Assembly (NCBI GenBank): GCA_963966185.1
Contig: CAWZYM010000204.1
Location: forward strand, 62,001 to 126,000
Source of the DNA: Rhabditoides inermis
Lineage: Eukaryota > Nematoda > Chromadorea > Rhabditida > Rhabditidae
Direction: 5' to 3'
DNA length: 64,000 nt
Both the position numbers and the translations under genes were made by a program. Below, piece after piece: positions 22,498 to 31,995 of the stretch. Numbering within the stretch: the first letter of the stretch is position 1; each line of letters opens with the position of its first letter. Under the pieces are notes generated by a model. The model was not told where the DNA came from. It saw only the letters and a program-made list of their open reading frames with translations, and searched no databases.

Positions 22498-22776
22498 CTT
22501 CTCTCCCTCCCTCCCTCTCTCTCTCTCTTTCTCACAATTCCCTCTTCAGGCGGTTCGGGCGAGCTCTACTCGGCCATCCATCGCACGCCTGTCGCCGCGG
22601 CTGGCCCGACGATCCTGTCTCCCGCCGCGAAGATCCTGCAGGAGGGCGGCGGCCACGTGTACGGTAACATTGGCACGCTGCCCAAGTTCACGTCGACGGC
22701 GGACCAACAGGAGGACGCCTACTATACATACACGGCGTCGCGGCGCTACAACTCGAGCACATTCAACCGCACCTAG
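10375..22776 (+). CDS. fmi-1: Flamingo/CELSR-type adhesion GPCR, C-terminal half
   Basis: About 22 short exons form a planar-polarity cadherin receptor lacking its cadherin part: laminin-G (10375-11440), EGF (11784-12106), laminin-EGF (17304-18200), hormone-receptor domain (18339-18771), GAIN/GPS (18834-20379), seven helices (20548-21834), tail (21903-22776). Splice phases agree from 10375 to 17388 and from 18339 to the stop; the laminin-EGF exon borders need one ambiguous donor and acceptor. Domain order and HormR spacing match CELSR/Flamingo rather than latrophilin. Flamingo proteins act at cell contacts in planar polarity and axon guidance. Upstream of 10240 lie copies of the gene's own tail and of its neighbours instead of cadherin exons, so as assembled this is a 5'-truncated tandem copy. 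Most introns after 17.3 kb carry GA or CT tracts. Expression cannot be judged. Confidence 0.82.
10747..10776. promoter_or_regulatory. Two TGACGTCA palindromes 15 bp apart in an intron
   Basis: Perfect CRE/bZIP palindromes TGACGTCA occur at 10751-10758 and 10766-10773, each preceded by A (ATGACGTCA). They lie just before the acceptor of the third laminin-G exon. Such sites bind CREB/ATF factors in animals. Function here is only a suggestion. Confidence 0.35.
11784..12106 (+). CDS. Flamingo EGF-like exons
   Basis: Exons 11784-11892 and 11993-12106 encode two cysteine-rich modules: [18 protein letters not shown], then [18 protein letters not shown] and ending YECQCANG. The GFTG and ECQC motifs are typical EGF repeats. 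The donor at 12107 (GTGGGT) opens a 5.2-kb intron that holds a LINE, GC-rich repeats and opposite-strand exons. Confidence 0.75.
12165..12320. repeat. GC-rich palindromic repeat (GCGCGC family)
   Basis: Blocks such as AAAAGTGCGCGCACTCCACG and CGAAGCTCGCAAATTGTGCG form imperfect inverted repeats. A relative in opposite orientation lies at about 16840-17000 in the same intron. Probably a small foldback element. Confidence 0.6.
12389..12418. repeat. (AAT)n microsatellite
   Basis: About nine AAT units. It lies roughly 390 bases beyond the stop codon of the neighbouring LINE. The sequence between (12421-12800) has no clear coding signal. Confidence 0.8.
12804..15501 (-). mobile_element. CR1/Jockey-type LINE ORF2 (endonuclease + reverse transcriptase)
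   Basis: A long minus-strand frame encodes an apurinic-like endonuclease followed by a reverse transcriptase. Endonuclease motifs: [38 protein letters not shown] and [14 protein letters not shown] motifs: [48 protein letters not shown] and the catalytic YLYADDIKL. The main frame opens at 15422; the true start is probably the ATG at 15501, whose frame carries LLLANVRSL and joins the main frame if one base of the seven-T run at 15436-15442 is extra. Apart from that shift no stop interrupts it until 12804. It lies in the 5.2-kb Flamingo intron, antisense to that gene, and its 5' end abuts an exon of the unknown gene. Confidence 0.9.
16840..17000. repeat. GC-rich palindromic repeat, inverted copy
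   Basis: It carries CGCGCGGAGGTGGGGTGGAG and GTGCGCGCACTTTTG, the reverse of blocks at 12165-12320. Confidence 0.6.
17020..17303. repeat. Partial duplication of the intron 3' end
   Basis: ATGCGAGTAAACGTGTTGC and the following AT-rich acceptor region (AATATATTAGT..TTTC..AGGCCTTAC) occur twice, at about 17020-17115 and 17245-17313. Only the second precedes a usable exon. A reversed ATTCTG-tailed repeat end lies between them. Confidence 0.55.
17304..18200 (+). CDS. Flamingo laminin-type EGF exons
   Basis: Exon 17304-17388 (or to 17392) has GLTGVNCE and [14 protein letters not shown], the CELSR CPxGWWG signature. Exon 17847-17885 has [13 protein letters not shown]. Exon 18052-18200 has [27 protein letters not shown] and DRCEKENQ. 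The protein pattern is clear but the phases across these three need a weak donor, and the last junction is off by one. A sequence error, a missed micro-exon or decay could each explain this. Confidence 0.6.
17393..17840 (+). repeat. Long CT-rich intron tract
   Basis: About 440 bases of nearly pure pyrimidine, with internal repeats of a TTTCTCCCTCCCTCTCTTTC type. It fills the intron between two laminin-EGF exons. Confidence 0.95.
18339..18771 (+). CDS. Flamingo hormone-receptor (HormR) domain exons
   Basis: Exons 18339-18467 and 18673-18771 (both phase 0) read [52 protein letters not shown] and [10 protein letters not shown]. Cysteine and tryptophan spacing matches the CELSR HormR module (CP...G..WP...G....CP...G.A.R.C...G.W....NC). 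In Flamingo this domain lies between laminin-EGF and GAIN, as here. Confidence 0.8.
18834..20379 (+). CDS. Flamingo GAIN domain with degenerate GPS
   Basis: Exons 18834-18961, 19094-19178, 19232-19352, 19419-19566, 19761-19881 and 20251-20379 join without a phase break. The GAIN helices ([35 protein letters not shown]) and strands ([38 protein letters not shown]) lead into the [23 protein letters not shown] then [11 protein letters not shown]. Canonical GPS motifs have W..GC, CxC and a cleaved H-L/S-T. Here the GC cysteine is Ala, the second CxC cysteine is Phe, and no H-L-S/T is present. Autoproteolysis is therefore unlikely (inference). Confidence 0.78.
20394..20546 (+). repeat. CT-rich intron tract between GPS and TM1
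   Basis: Nearly pure C/T intron with TTTCTC and TATCCCTC variants. Confidence 0.9.
20548..21834 (+). CDS. Flamingo seven-transmembrane exons
   Basis: Eight phase-consistent exons: 20548-20669, 20712-20784, 20831-20949, 21191-21265, 21364-21430, 21478-21588 and 21688-21834, with TM1 [20 protein letters not shown]2 [20 protein letters not shown]3 [18 protein letters not shown]4 [21 protein letters not shown]5 [17 protein letters not shown]6 [17 protein letters not shown] and TM7 [15 protein letters not shown]. (Seven coordinate pairs are listed because TM5 spans two of them.) The TM3-proximal cysteine (FCPVPN) and the second extracellular loop cysteine (KCSLVPSQW) fit the conserved disulphide. 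No stops interrupt the helices. Confidence 0.82.
20947..21183 (+). repeat. GA/G-rich intron tract
   Basis: Polypurine with GGGGGG runs and a 23-base G-rich block near 21128-21150. It lies in a Flamingo intron between TM3 and TM4 exons. The purine strand is the coding strand here, opposite to the CT introns. Confidence 0.9.
21903..22776 (+). CDS. Flamingo cytoplasmic tail exons
   Basis: Exons 21903-22002, 22202-22339 and 22550-22776 end in [12 protein letters not shown] and a TAG stop. The tail has acidic/proline stretches and YYTYT near the end. No PDZ-ligand consensus is obvious. AATAAA lies at 23039-23044. The three exons are duplicated at 421-1334. Confidence 0.8.
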
Positions 22777-23280
22777 AACAAGCACACTTCACTTACTCAG
22801 TAGTAATGTAGCAGTAACCAATCACTCTCTTCCTAACTGTTCCCTAATGGCACAGAGAGCGCCGCCCAATTCCAAGCTAGTCTCGTTTCCCCCCTCCACT
22901 TTGTCCCCTTATGTGATTGCTAGTCCCATCACTTTCATCGCCCGATCTCAATGTGCATCTCTCTCTTCTGCCGCTGATTTTCCAACTCCGCTCAACGTGT
23001 ACTCGCCGTGTTTTGTGTGTCAAATGGAGTTTTGTATGAATAAACATGTTTTATGTTGTTAAATTCATAAATCACATAAGATAATAAGTACAATGCCAAC
23101 AAACACCTACAGTGATTGTAAATCAGCCACAAATAGTGAGCACAGATATATTGTGTAATTGAAAAGAGGGCAATACAGCGTTACAGCGATCGAACAGCGA
23201 GAGAGTATGCAGTCTAAATAGCGCGAGAATATCTCAAGAATGGAAGTGAGTTGTGTCCCGGTACCGAAGGAGAGGCACGT
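22777..23280. other. Convergent 3' intergenic region, second copy
   Basis: It contains the likely Flamingo 3'UTR with AATAAA at 23039-23044. It is clearly homologous to 1335-1760. No gene is seen. Confidence 0.55.
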
Positions 23281-23353
23281 TCAGTATGGCGGATCGATCC
23301 ACAGTGCCTCTACGACCTTGTCCCTGTAGAGGCCCCCGAGTGTGTAGATCACC

Positions 23354-23577
23354 TTAAAGGGAGTGCACCCTCTGATTTTTTTAGTTGAGTTTTTTTCTCA
23401 TAAAAAAAGTTATGTCAAAATCATAGGCTCAAAGGGGTGATGGTTTCTCCATCTCACCGTCGTTTCCAACATATGGTCCAATTGACAAACACAAGAATGT
23501 AGCATTTTTAGTATCTTTTCTCATTTCGGCGCTAACTCAACTTCGAAAACCAGAGGGTACACGAACACTACCTTTAA
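23354..23577. mobile_element. Complete TTAA-flanked foldback element at a splice acceptor
   Basis: A 216-bp element (23358-23573) runs from AGGGAGTGCACCCTCTG to the inverse form ending ACACTACCT, with TTAA on both sides. The empty site is the single TTAA at 1834-1837 in the first copy. On the Kelch strand the element ends immediately upstream of the last exon; the duplicated TTAA plus the element's end still supplies the AG acceptor. Confidence 0.9.
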
Positions 23578-26145
23578 TGGTCAATAAGATAAAAAAAAAA
23601 CGGTATCGATAATGTTATAAGTTGTAACACATCAAGTTCAAACAAATTCTGAAAGGAAGGGGTTCTAGATCGCGGAAATGAATGTTCCTAATGTCAATGT
23701 CACTGACAGCGTACATACTTTGTCGGTTGCCAGGAGTCCTATTCCGCGTCCCGCGTGCTCCAGGTCTGCCAGACTCGTCCACTCGCCGCCAACCGACATC
23801 TGTAACCACAGATTCAGCAAAAAAAATCTTCACAATACAGTTATTAAATGCTTGTAGCTTAATATGCTCATTGTGATTCATGGACACAATCAGTTGGGCA
23901 GTTGTTGGGAGCGGAATATGTGGTTCGTTCGTCGTTAAGTGTACTCACATGAACAGACTTCCCGCCACCGTATCCTCCGGCGATGAGCAGCCGACCCGCG
24001 TGCGACGCGATACTCACCCGCGAGACATCCTTCAAGTATACATGATACCCTACTGCCACACAATGAACGATCGTCAGAGTGTGAGCACGACTCGCAACAC
24101 AGCCGCGAGTCTCACTCACATCGGTCGGCAGCGTGGGTCCGGTAGTCCACCGATTGCCGCGCACGTCGAATATAGCGACCGGTTTGTTCTTGCAGTGTCG
24201 CCCGACGACCGCCATGTCTCCGTTGAACTCGCACGCGGAAACCCACCCGTAGCAGTTGACGAGATCGGGCAGGTCCTGCTTCTTTCCTGCAAGTATGTGA
24301 TATCCACGAATACATCTCATTTTGCGTACCATCTCGAATGTCGAATCGGAACGCAGTGCGCGACGACGAGCCACCGAACACGTAGACTGTGTTTTCGTGG
24401 GAAACCGCCGCGTGGTATTGACTAAACATTGGTCATAGTTCACACACACAGACTTGCGCACCGCATTTGATTTACTAACATTCTGAATACATTTCCTACA
24501 TGCGTGTTATTTTAATGATTTTTCTTTATTATTTTTTTATCACGTGTTTTTAACCAACCGTATACAGTATTATTAAGATAGAATACTCATAAACATACCT
24601 GTTATAGCTGACGCCGCCATTCGACCACTTGTCGGTGACGGGGTCGTAGCAAATCGAGGATGGTCTACGAATACGTGTGTGTACAATTGATATCTTCCAG
24701 TTTCACATACTCGTCTTGTCCTCCTATCACTTCCCGCCAGCCGCGCACATAGCACTGTTCTGTCGCCGGGATCCCATCGCCGCAATCAGCTTGCACTCAC
24801 CTGTGTAATGTATTACCTAGTTCGAAAACAGTGCTGTAACAGTAACACTAATGGTTTGAATCTCTGGTTTCGCACGCTTGTGCAGTAAACTTACTTGTCT
24901 TTCTTTGATATATCACCTATCGCAATAATGACAGTTATTTTGTAGAGATATTAGAACTCATAAAACATAATGTGTAGTTTTTACAATTTACAACATTAAA
25001 AGTGGTTGTACCAGTAATCGGATTGAGCATTTCAGCGGTCTCTGCATTTTTGCCGCAGCCGCCCACGCTGTAGAGAAGACCGTCTAGCTCGGCACAGCAG
25101 TGGCGCCATCTGATATGAAACAGTCAGTGACATCTGTGATTGTGACTGCCCACAAACCTGTCATGCAGCAGGTCGCAGAGTCGCGTCCACTTCTTCTTGT
25201 CGAGCTTCCATGCGAGAGGCATGCCGATGCCGCGCAGCACTGGCCGCGTGTGCTTGAGAGACTCGCGGAGAAGCGTCTGTGAACAGACGACTCCCACACA
25301 ATTCGACTATCCTTGTCGGAAACTCGGTCAGGCTACTCTGACCACCGACTTTGAACTACTTTTCAAAGCGCCTTCGAGTGCTATGGGATCGAGACTGACC
25401 GCAGTGCTACATACATGGACATTACAGATCCATATAAACAGTTAATTCTACCTCGCTTGTGACTCGAATACGGTGCTCTTAAAGTCTGTCTCTCTTGTTT
25501 TAGCTGACTCCTTGTAGTTCTCTGTTGTAGTACACAAGTACACGTACTCACATGCATGGCGGCCATGAGCATCTCATTGCACTGTTCGTCTTCTCAGACG
25601 AGCGTCTCGTGGTAGACTGTGTCGAGGAGGCACGAGCGCCCGACACCCGTGAGACGAACGTGCGACAGCAGCCTGGGGTGGCAAGTGGAACATGGATATG
25701 TCATTACTCCTTACATATTTACTTGTTCAAATACCACGTGGGTGTTTCGTGGTAAGTTGCATTAAAATATTAATATGCTCGCAGTTTGGGCTAGTAAGCA
25801 AGGTCGGTTACTTTCGTAAGAGTATTTGAACAAACACGCACTGTGCCAGGTGCTTCTTGCGTTCTCCCTTGTTCTCGTCGTCGTTGTGTCCGCGCACCCA
25901 CGTCATCACAGCCTCGAACAGCGCCGTCTCGGAGCAGTTGATGTCCATGTCTGTGTGCGAAGTGGGAATGAGTGACGTCGGTAATGGACACATGTCAAAT
26001 GCGCGCGTGGAATCAGGTAGTTTTGTTACTGATAGACATTTTTTTGTTTATTAAAATCCCGTCTACTACATCACAATTAGTGGAGTATGTTAAATACTTG
26101 GTGAAAAAGTTAGACTCAAAAAGCTCGGTCGACTTCGTACACTAG

Positions 26146-26790
26146 TATGTATATGCGGATGATTGTAAGATGTTCATTTCGGATGATGTACCTTATTTTG
26201 ATAAGCGACTAGCAGGTGACGTGACAAGAGTGACTGATTGGATGAGAAGTCGCCAATTGACTTTGAGTCTTTCGAAATGCATTGTCATGCATTTTGGAAA
26301 ATCAAAAGAGAAAAAAATTCTTGCCTTTTGGACAACTCTCATACCTTCTTGAAAAAGTTTATAGAGTACCTGCTTCCTAAAGCATAATTTAAACAGCGGT
26401 TGAAAACTAAGGTAAGGAAGGTAAGGTAAGAACTAAGGTAAGAAAAGTAAGGTTAGAAACATGGCGTATGAGACGCTCAATTATTGATCTTTCTTTGGCG
26501 CATGCATATATTTATGGACATATATTAATATATTTGTACACCTAATACCACTGACACTGTCTAGCTCAACTCAAACACGACAACTTCGAGGTCATTCACT
26601 CAAACTATACAACTCTTCTAATAAAACCACTCTCTCACTTTCTCCTTTTCGTATTCATAGAATTTGGAATCTCTTGATCTCTTCCCCAGTAGTATTGTTC
26701 TTATCAATGATAAAGGTGCATATAGATCTGCTATGAAGAAGTATGTTCTTCAGAACAAACCCAAACTTCATATTGATCCTGGCTGACTGT
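26146..26790 (+). mobile_element. Reverse transcriptase remnants, motif C and C-terminal part
   Basis: At 26146-26350 one frame reads YVYADDCKMFISDDVP and then VTDWMRSRQLTLSLSKC, with VMHFGKS, the catalytic YADD and following motif of a CR1/L2/Jockey-like RT. At about 26555-26720 another frame reads QLRGHSLKLYNSSNK and FRIHRIWNLLISS, the usual C-terminal end of such proteins. Stops and deletions separate them. A GGTAAG-rich stretch lies at 26405-26460. Confidence 0.75.
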
Positions 26791-27990
26791 AGCTCTAACT
26801 GTCAGACGAGGACTGTATGATCCATCGCAAACATACCTTCGACTAGCCGCGAGAAGTCTTCATGCGAGAGAGTCGGCAGATCTTCTGAGGCAACGAGGGC
26901 CCTATTCAAATCACAGCTTGTAAACGAATCTGATTGAAGCACTTACCCGAAATATTCTCGAATGAACTGCCACGAAAGTGCTTTGATCTCCTCGCAGTCA
27001 TATAGATTGGAGAAGTTCCACATTTCGATGCAGTTGAGACGCGTCACGTACTTGACATTGATCAGGTACCTGTAAACACTCGATGACTTATATGCATCAC
27101 TATACGAATGACTTCTCGCACGCAGACTTGAGTGACGTCAGTTGGAGGTACGCAGCCTCTGGCAGTAGAAGAGGCACGGTTGTGCTGTCTGAACAAGGTT
27201 ACATAGAGAATGGAGAGCCGGGAATCACTTTAAGCTGCGGTCGGTTTCTTCAAAACACTCCCGAATGCTCTCGAAACACTTCAGATGTACTTTTGGAATC
27301 GCCCCCCCCCTCCCCTTCTTCTCCCGAATTGCCTTCCGAATACTCCCGAACACTTCGAAATGCCTTGTTATTCCTTCGAAACACCTCGGAATCGGAATTG
27401 CTTTCGAAGAGACCTCCGCACTTTTTCTGATGTTTGGACACTGCTCACGGCTACTTGGAGAATTCTTACTTCTCAACATCTCAACTCACTGATGACTATG
27501 CGTCCGGTATACATGTACTTGACGAGTCTTTTGAGCGTCGTGTAGTCAGTGTCCTACAACACTCGGCATTACAATCCGGTCAGATGATGTGTCCACCATG
27601 TCAACGACGTTCTCGCGCGCCTCCCGCATTCCAGCCGCAAATATCTCTTTAAAGTGCGGCGACGCAGCCAACAAAACCAGCTTGTGCACGTGGAACTGAA
27701 CAATGTGACGATTGCAAGGTGAACAAGTGTTAAGTGTTCTCAATTTACCCTGTATTTTTCGTCGTCACTCGTTTTGTGCTCCCTCGATGTGAGCACAACA
27801 TCGCACAGTTCACCGGATCTGTAGGAACAACAGTTAACAATCATCGGAAGGAACGTAGAATGGCAGGAATGGGGTAAGGCTCACAGACCTTGCCAGAGTT
27901 TGCTTACTTTCTCATATCATTGAAGCGAGCGAATGTCTCGGGCACAGGGGTATGCAGCCACTGTAGCACTCCATCACTCGAGGTCGCCAT

Positions 27991-28125
27991 CTCCTGATCA
28001 CTCTTCACAATTAAATGATCATTTGATTTTGTTCTCTGATTGTGAGTTCAGAACATTCATCAAATCAGAAGCGGATTCGGAAACGATTATCATGTGAGTC
28101 ACGACACGGACAACACGTTAAAGGT
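27991..28125. other. Upstream region of second Kelch copy
   Basis: Homologous to 5879-6005; no promoter element recognised. Confidence 0.3.
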
Positions 28126-28415
28126 AGTGTACCCTATGGTTTTCGAAGTTGAGTTAGCACGGAATGTGGAATTAGACCAAAAATGTTGCCATATGACGGA
28201 AATGCCGGAAAGTTGGAGAAACCATTACCCATCGTGCATGTTTGTGCACGTTTGTGCACACTTTTATATTGAACGAGTGTATTCATGACCAAGTTAGATA
28301 AACTTTGAGGTGGCTTTGAAATAACTTTTATATGAGAACGAACTTTTTTTAAGACATATTTTTTTTACATCCTACAGCTAACTCTACTTCGAAAATCAGA
28401 GAGTACATTGCTTTA
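28120..28415. mobile_element. TTAA-flanked foldback element (family 1), duplicated copy
   Basis: It starts GTTAAAGGTAGTGTACCCTA and ends in the inverted form, matching 6006-6290. It was carried along with the segmental duplication. Confidence 0.6.
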
Positions 28416-28619
28416 GAGGGTAACAGGAGAGAGCACACAAAAAGAAGAGAGCGCAGAGTGGCGGGAAATCGAAAATTCCCGTTCAGAGCGGTCTGCTGAT
28501 CGTTTCTGATCACCGCGCGCACGTAGAACTTTCATTCAACCTGCACTTTAATAACCGTATTGTGACAAACAAATGATTAAAAATCGTCAGAAATAGGCCA
28601 CTGGGTCTTTAAACAACCA

Positions 28620-28976
28620 TTAAAGGAATACACCAGTCTAAATTTCTCACATAAACTACGGCTGTCACGTGACAGTATATCAAAATACAACAACTTTTCA
28701 TAAATAAACCATATACTAAAAATGAACTCAACATTTAGAAAACGAGCAGCGAAGTTTTCATTTCATTGTGAGAAATACCGAATCGGAAGTTGGTGTATGA
28801 CCATAACTTCCGATTAGGTATTTCTCTCTACGAAATGAAAACTTCTCGGCTCGTTCCCTACATGTTCCATTCATTTTTTGAATGTGATTTTATTGTGAAA
28901 AGATATTATTTTTTGTTATTCTTCCACGTGGCATTCTTGAATTATACACGAAATTTAGAGTGGTGTGTTCCTTTAA
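28620..28976. mobile_element. TTAA-flanked foldback element (family 2), second copy
   Basis: TTAA then AGGAATACACCAG at 28620, and GTGTTCCT then TTAA at 28973-28976. Nearly identical to 7284-7640, but without the seven extra bases at the left end of that copy. Confidence 0.8.
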
Positions 28977-29259
28977 GATCAATTGAATCAGGCGGAGAGC
29001 GCAAAACAAAGGAAGATAAGGGGTGGCCTTCACTCTACTCACGCTATTTTCCAATCGCGATAAAACATTTCACAACAGATGCGTTTTGCAATGTCAGCAT
29101 GATAAGAAACGATAAGAAACTGGTGCGTGGCAGCAAAGTCTTTTTTTTCCATATAGTGGGCTCGCAAATGAGTTCCACTCTTTTCACGAGAGAAACTAGG
29201 GTGGTCAGACAGCGATTACAACCATTTGGATGATGTTTTCAATTTGACAAAATTTTGCG

Positions 29260-29331
29260 TGAGTAGCCAAGATCGAACCCGCGAACCCCAGCTTGCTAAC
29301 CGCGAGCGTTACCACTACGCCACATGCTCAT
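29260..29331 (-). repeat. tRNA-like sequence, minus strand, second copy
   Basis: Same as 7922-7995, with A box GTAGTGGTAACGC and B box GGGTTCGATC on the minus strand. Confidence 0.45.
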
Positions 29332-30033
29332 GTGATAGGATAAGTGATAAGTGGAGTAGAGACATGAACGGCAAAACAAATCTGCTGTGCATTTCGTTCA
29401 GTATACAGTATGTTCAAAATCCACGATAATGTTTTCAACGAAAAATTCTGAGCTAAGTGCGAGCCTATTATAATACACGTTGCCCCCCCCCCCTTCCGCC
29501 ATATTCACTTAGCAGTAAAAAAAAACCACTCGTATGTGCAATCCCTCTTCATCTCGTCTGAATTAGATACCATGATAGACGACAGTGGGGCTCCGGCTGT
29601 TCCTTTCCTCCCGCTTACATTGAGATTAGAGTTTCCATTACACAAATTCCGAGGGTATCATAATTTACAACACCCACAAACGTTTGGAACAACAACAATA
29701 TTTACTCACAATTTTCCACACATTTCTCACATGCAACAATAACAAAATAAACACGGTGGTGGGATTAGTACGATGAGTGTCAGCGTAAGTGAATATGAGA
29801 ATGAGCTCAAGTGAGTGGGTGTGTGGAAGTGATCTGGAGGGGACAGAATGGAGCAGACCGGCAGACTGGCACAAACACCCTCGCTCACAGCCTCACATCT
29901 CGCTCGGACGAGCGCCCAACGACGACGGCAGGTCCTGATGACAGTCATCAATTATCATAACAATGAGGGATCGACAAAACGGAGAGAGTGAAACTCAAGT
30001 AGCCCTTTACCCTTGTAAAATACATAAACGTCT
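29332..30033. other. Intergenic sequence, no gene seen
   Basis: Near-identical to 7996-8703, including a poly-C run at about 29483-29492. Confidence 0.5.
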
Positions 30034-30546
30034 ATTCTCTTTTGAAAAGTACCTCTGTTTGGGTTTATCTCAATTCAACAAAAGCACATGCATAAAACTA
30101 TTATTTCTACACTAAACTATAAACACAAACCTGCTCTCTCAAACGATATGTAGAAACGTATACTTTATCGATAATTTATCAATAGGGGCTATATAATATA
30201 CTTTTTTATTTCTTATGAAAGCATTGTGAGAATCAATAAACAGCTATAGAACAATCGTTTAGTTTACAATGATGTTTTCATTATTTCTGAATGTATATAA
30301 GTACAAGAGCTTTTTGATAGATGACTCTTTTGATGAACGGGTTGATAGAATGTGAGTGATAAAATGTGTGTGTGCAATAGTATTATCATCTTGGCATTTG
30401 ATTGTCAATGTATTTGTGATAGTTTTGAGAGACCAGGTTTGTGTTTATAGTTTAGTGTAGAAATCATAGTTTTATGCATGTGCTTTTGTTGAATTGAGAT
30501 AAACCCAAACAGAGGTACTTTACGCTTGTACTTTTCAAAAGAGAAT
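30034..30546. mobile_element. Long foldback element, copy with shortened left arm
   Basis: Matches 8704-9230. The left arm goes directly from TTTTGAAAAGT to ACCTCTGTTTGGG, lacking 14 bases that the right arm retains. Confidence 0.75.
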
Positions 30547-30895
30547 GAATGTCCTTTTGTTGAATTTCGAAGAAATTTTTTTTCAGATATAACAAACAAC
30601 AATAACAACAACAATACAACGCGCATGAACGACTACGCAAATCACAAACAGTCTGCACATTATCGCGCTCTCCCGCACAGCGCTCTCGCATCACGAACCA
30701 ATGAGCGCGCGGGGGCGGGGTTAGTGAGCGGGTCTTTCAGCGAATCAGTGACCAGCTGCATACCTCACAGGCGTGCAGACCTAACCAGCGAACATAATTT
30801 TGGGTATTAAACTATTGTTTCATGTTTTGTTTTTGTTTATAGTTGTTCAACGGACGATTTAGAGACAATATCATGATTAAACTCTGAAACATTTA

Positions 30896-31430
30896 TTATT
30901 TGAATGATTTACAAGCGATTTTGGCGGCCGAGGGGTTCTGCAAACCGCTAAAAGGAACCCAAACGATCGGCGCTTCGCGTTGATCCTAATATGTAGAATT
31001 ACAACTAATGACTAAGTATCAGGATCATTTTGATTCAACACATTGACCTTCAACGCGAGAGGAATGCGAGTCTGGAGAAAAAAACAATGTCTATCTACCG
31101 TGCATACGTACAATGACGTACAATGACGCAATCTACTTCTATGGCAACTAGCCGCCCGTGGGCCGAATGAAGTCTCGCTAGCCAGAAGACACGCCGTCAG
31201 AAAGGATTCTCATTGCTGGTATTATGAAACCGTATCATCTAGCGCTCTACTGCAACCCCTCCACTGTCATTGTTCACAGGTATCACATGTGCGAAGCATG
31301 CTTGTGATGTAATGCATGTATCGAGTAGCGTACTCTGCACCTGATGGGTGGTGGCGGCGCGGTAGCGGATCATCGGGTCCATGGCGGCCGCCGACGCCCG
31401 AGACCCGCCAACAGAGGGCACGCCCAACTC
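30896..31430 (-). pseudogene. Copy of the last two exons of the unknown minus gene
   Basis: Exons 30896-30985 and 31341-31430 match 9582-9671 and 10038-10127 almost exactly; one visible change turns Leu to Pro in ELGVLSVGG. The upstream exons (15.5-16.2 kb) have no copy to the right, so this is a fragment made by the segmental duplication. Confidence 0.6.
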
Positions 31431-31677
31431 CTGCAACACATTCAGTGCGTTAGATTATAAAATGAATAGCGTATTCGAAATAAATGATTGGATAAATGAT
31501 TGATTGGATAAATGATTGATTATGGATAAATGATTGATTGATTGATTGACACATTGCACTGTGTTCGCGAAAATCGGAATCGGGAAAGTGGTTTGGATAT
31601 CATCTACACCCTGCATGCTGGTTTACCTTACCCAACCGAAACTGACACAACTGATACATCACATTGAGGTACCTCAG

Positions 31678-31775
31678 AATCGAATGGTCGATATATATAT
31701 TTCTCTCCCAAACTTCGCTCGCCGATATGCCTACAGTCGCTGGGCGGACTATTTTAATCATTCGAGCGGTGAGTT

Positions 31776-31810
<35 letters not shown>

Positions 31811-31951
31811 AGAGAGAGAGAGAGAGAGAGTGGGAGAGAGAGAGAGAGAGAGAAAGAATGTGAACTCTTCAGCTCGACGACGGTCTCCTACGCGTCTCTC
31901 TCGGCAGTCTCCTCGTTCCAGCCCCCGAGTACCACACCGGCCACTGGACAA
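31678..31951 (+). pseudogene. Truncated copy of Flamingo laminin-G exons
   Basis: Exon 31678-31768 and the beginning of the next (31873-31951) match 10375-10465 and 10546-10626. Identity stops inside the second exon, after GHWT, at about 31951, where LINE sequence begins. The GA tract between the exons is longer than at 10474-10526. Confidence 0.7.
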
Positions 31952-31995
31952 GTTCGAGACAAGTTCACGAGAACCCTTTTTGTATATATTTCCAT
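31951..31995 (-). mobile_element. LINE fragment at the duplication breakpoint
   Basis: CGAGACAAGTTCACGAG is shared with about 34975-34991. On the minus strand it belongs to the RT segment KKG.RELVSN that precedes YRPISL. So the end of the large duplication coincides with a LINE piece. Confidence 0.55.

Larger units (their letters stand above)
23281..27990 (-). pseudogene. Second BTB-Kelch copy, frameshifted in Kelch repeat 2
   Basis: All 17 exons of the intact gene can be traced, from ATG at 27990 to a stop at 23281-23283, with splice sites mostly kept. Several in-frame indels occur: +9 in exon 1, +3 in exon 10, +6 in exon 11, -12 in exon 14, -9 in exon 15. In the exon ending at 24800 (matching 2973-3075) seven bases are missing near 24730, so the frame after AAGGK runs into TGA. 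The donor of that exon has also changed. The BTB and BACK parts remain open, so a truncated protein is possible, but the Kelch propeller is lost. An intron between exons 8 and 7 (25951-26836) carries different RT remnants from those in the first copy. Confidence 0.8.
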
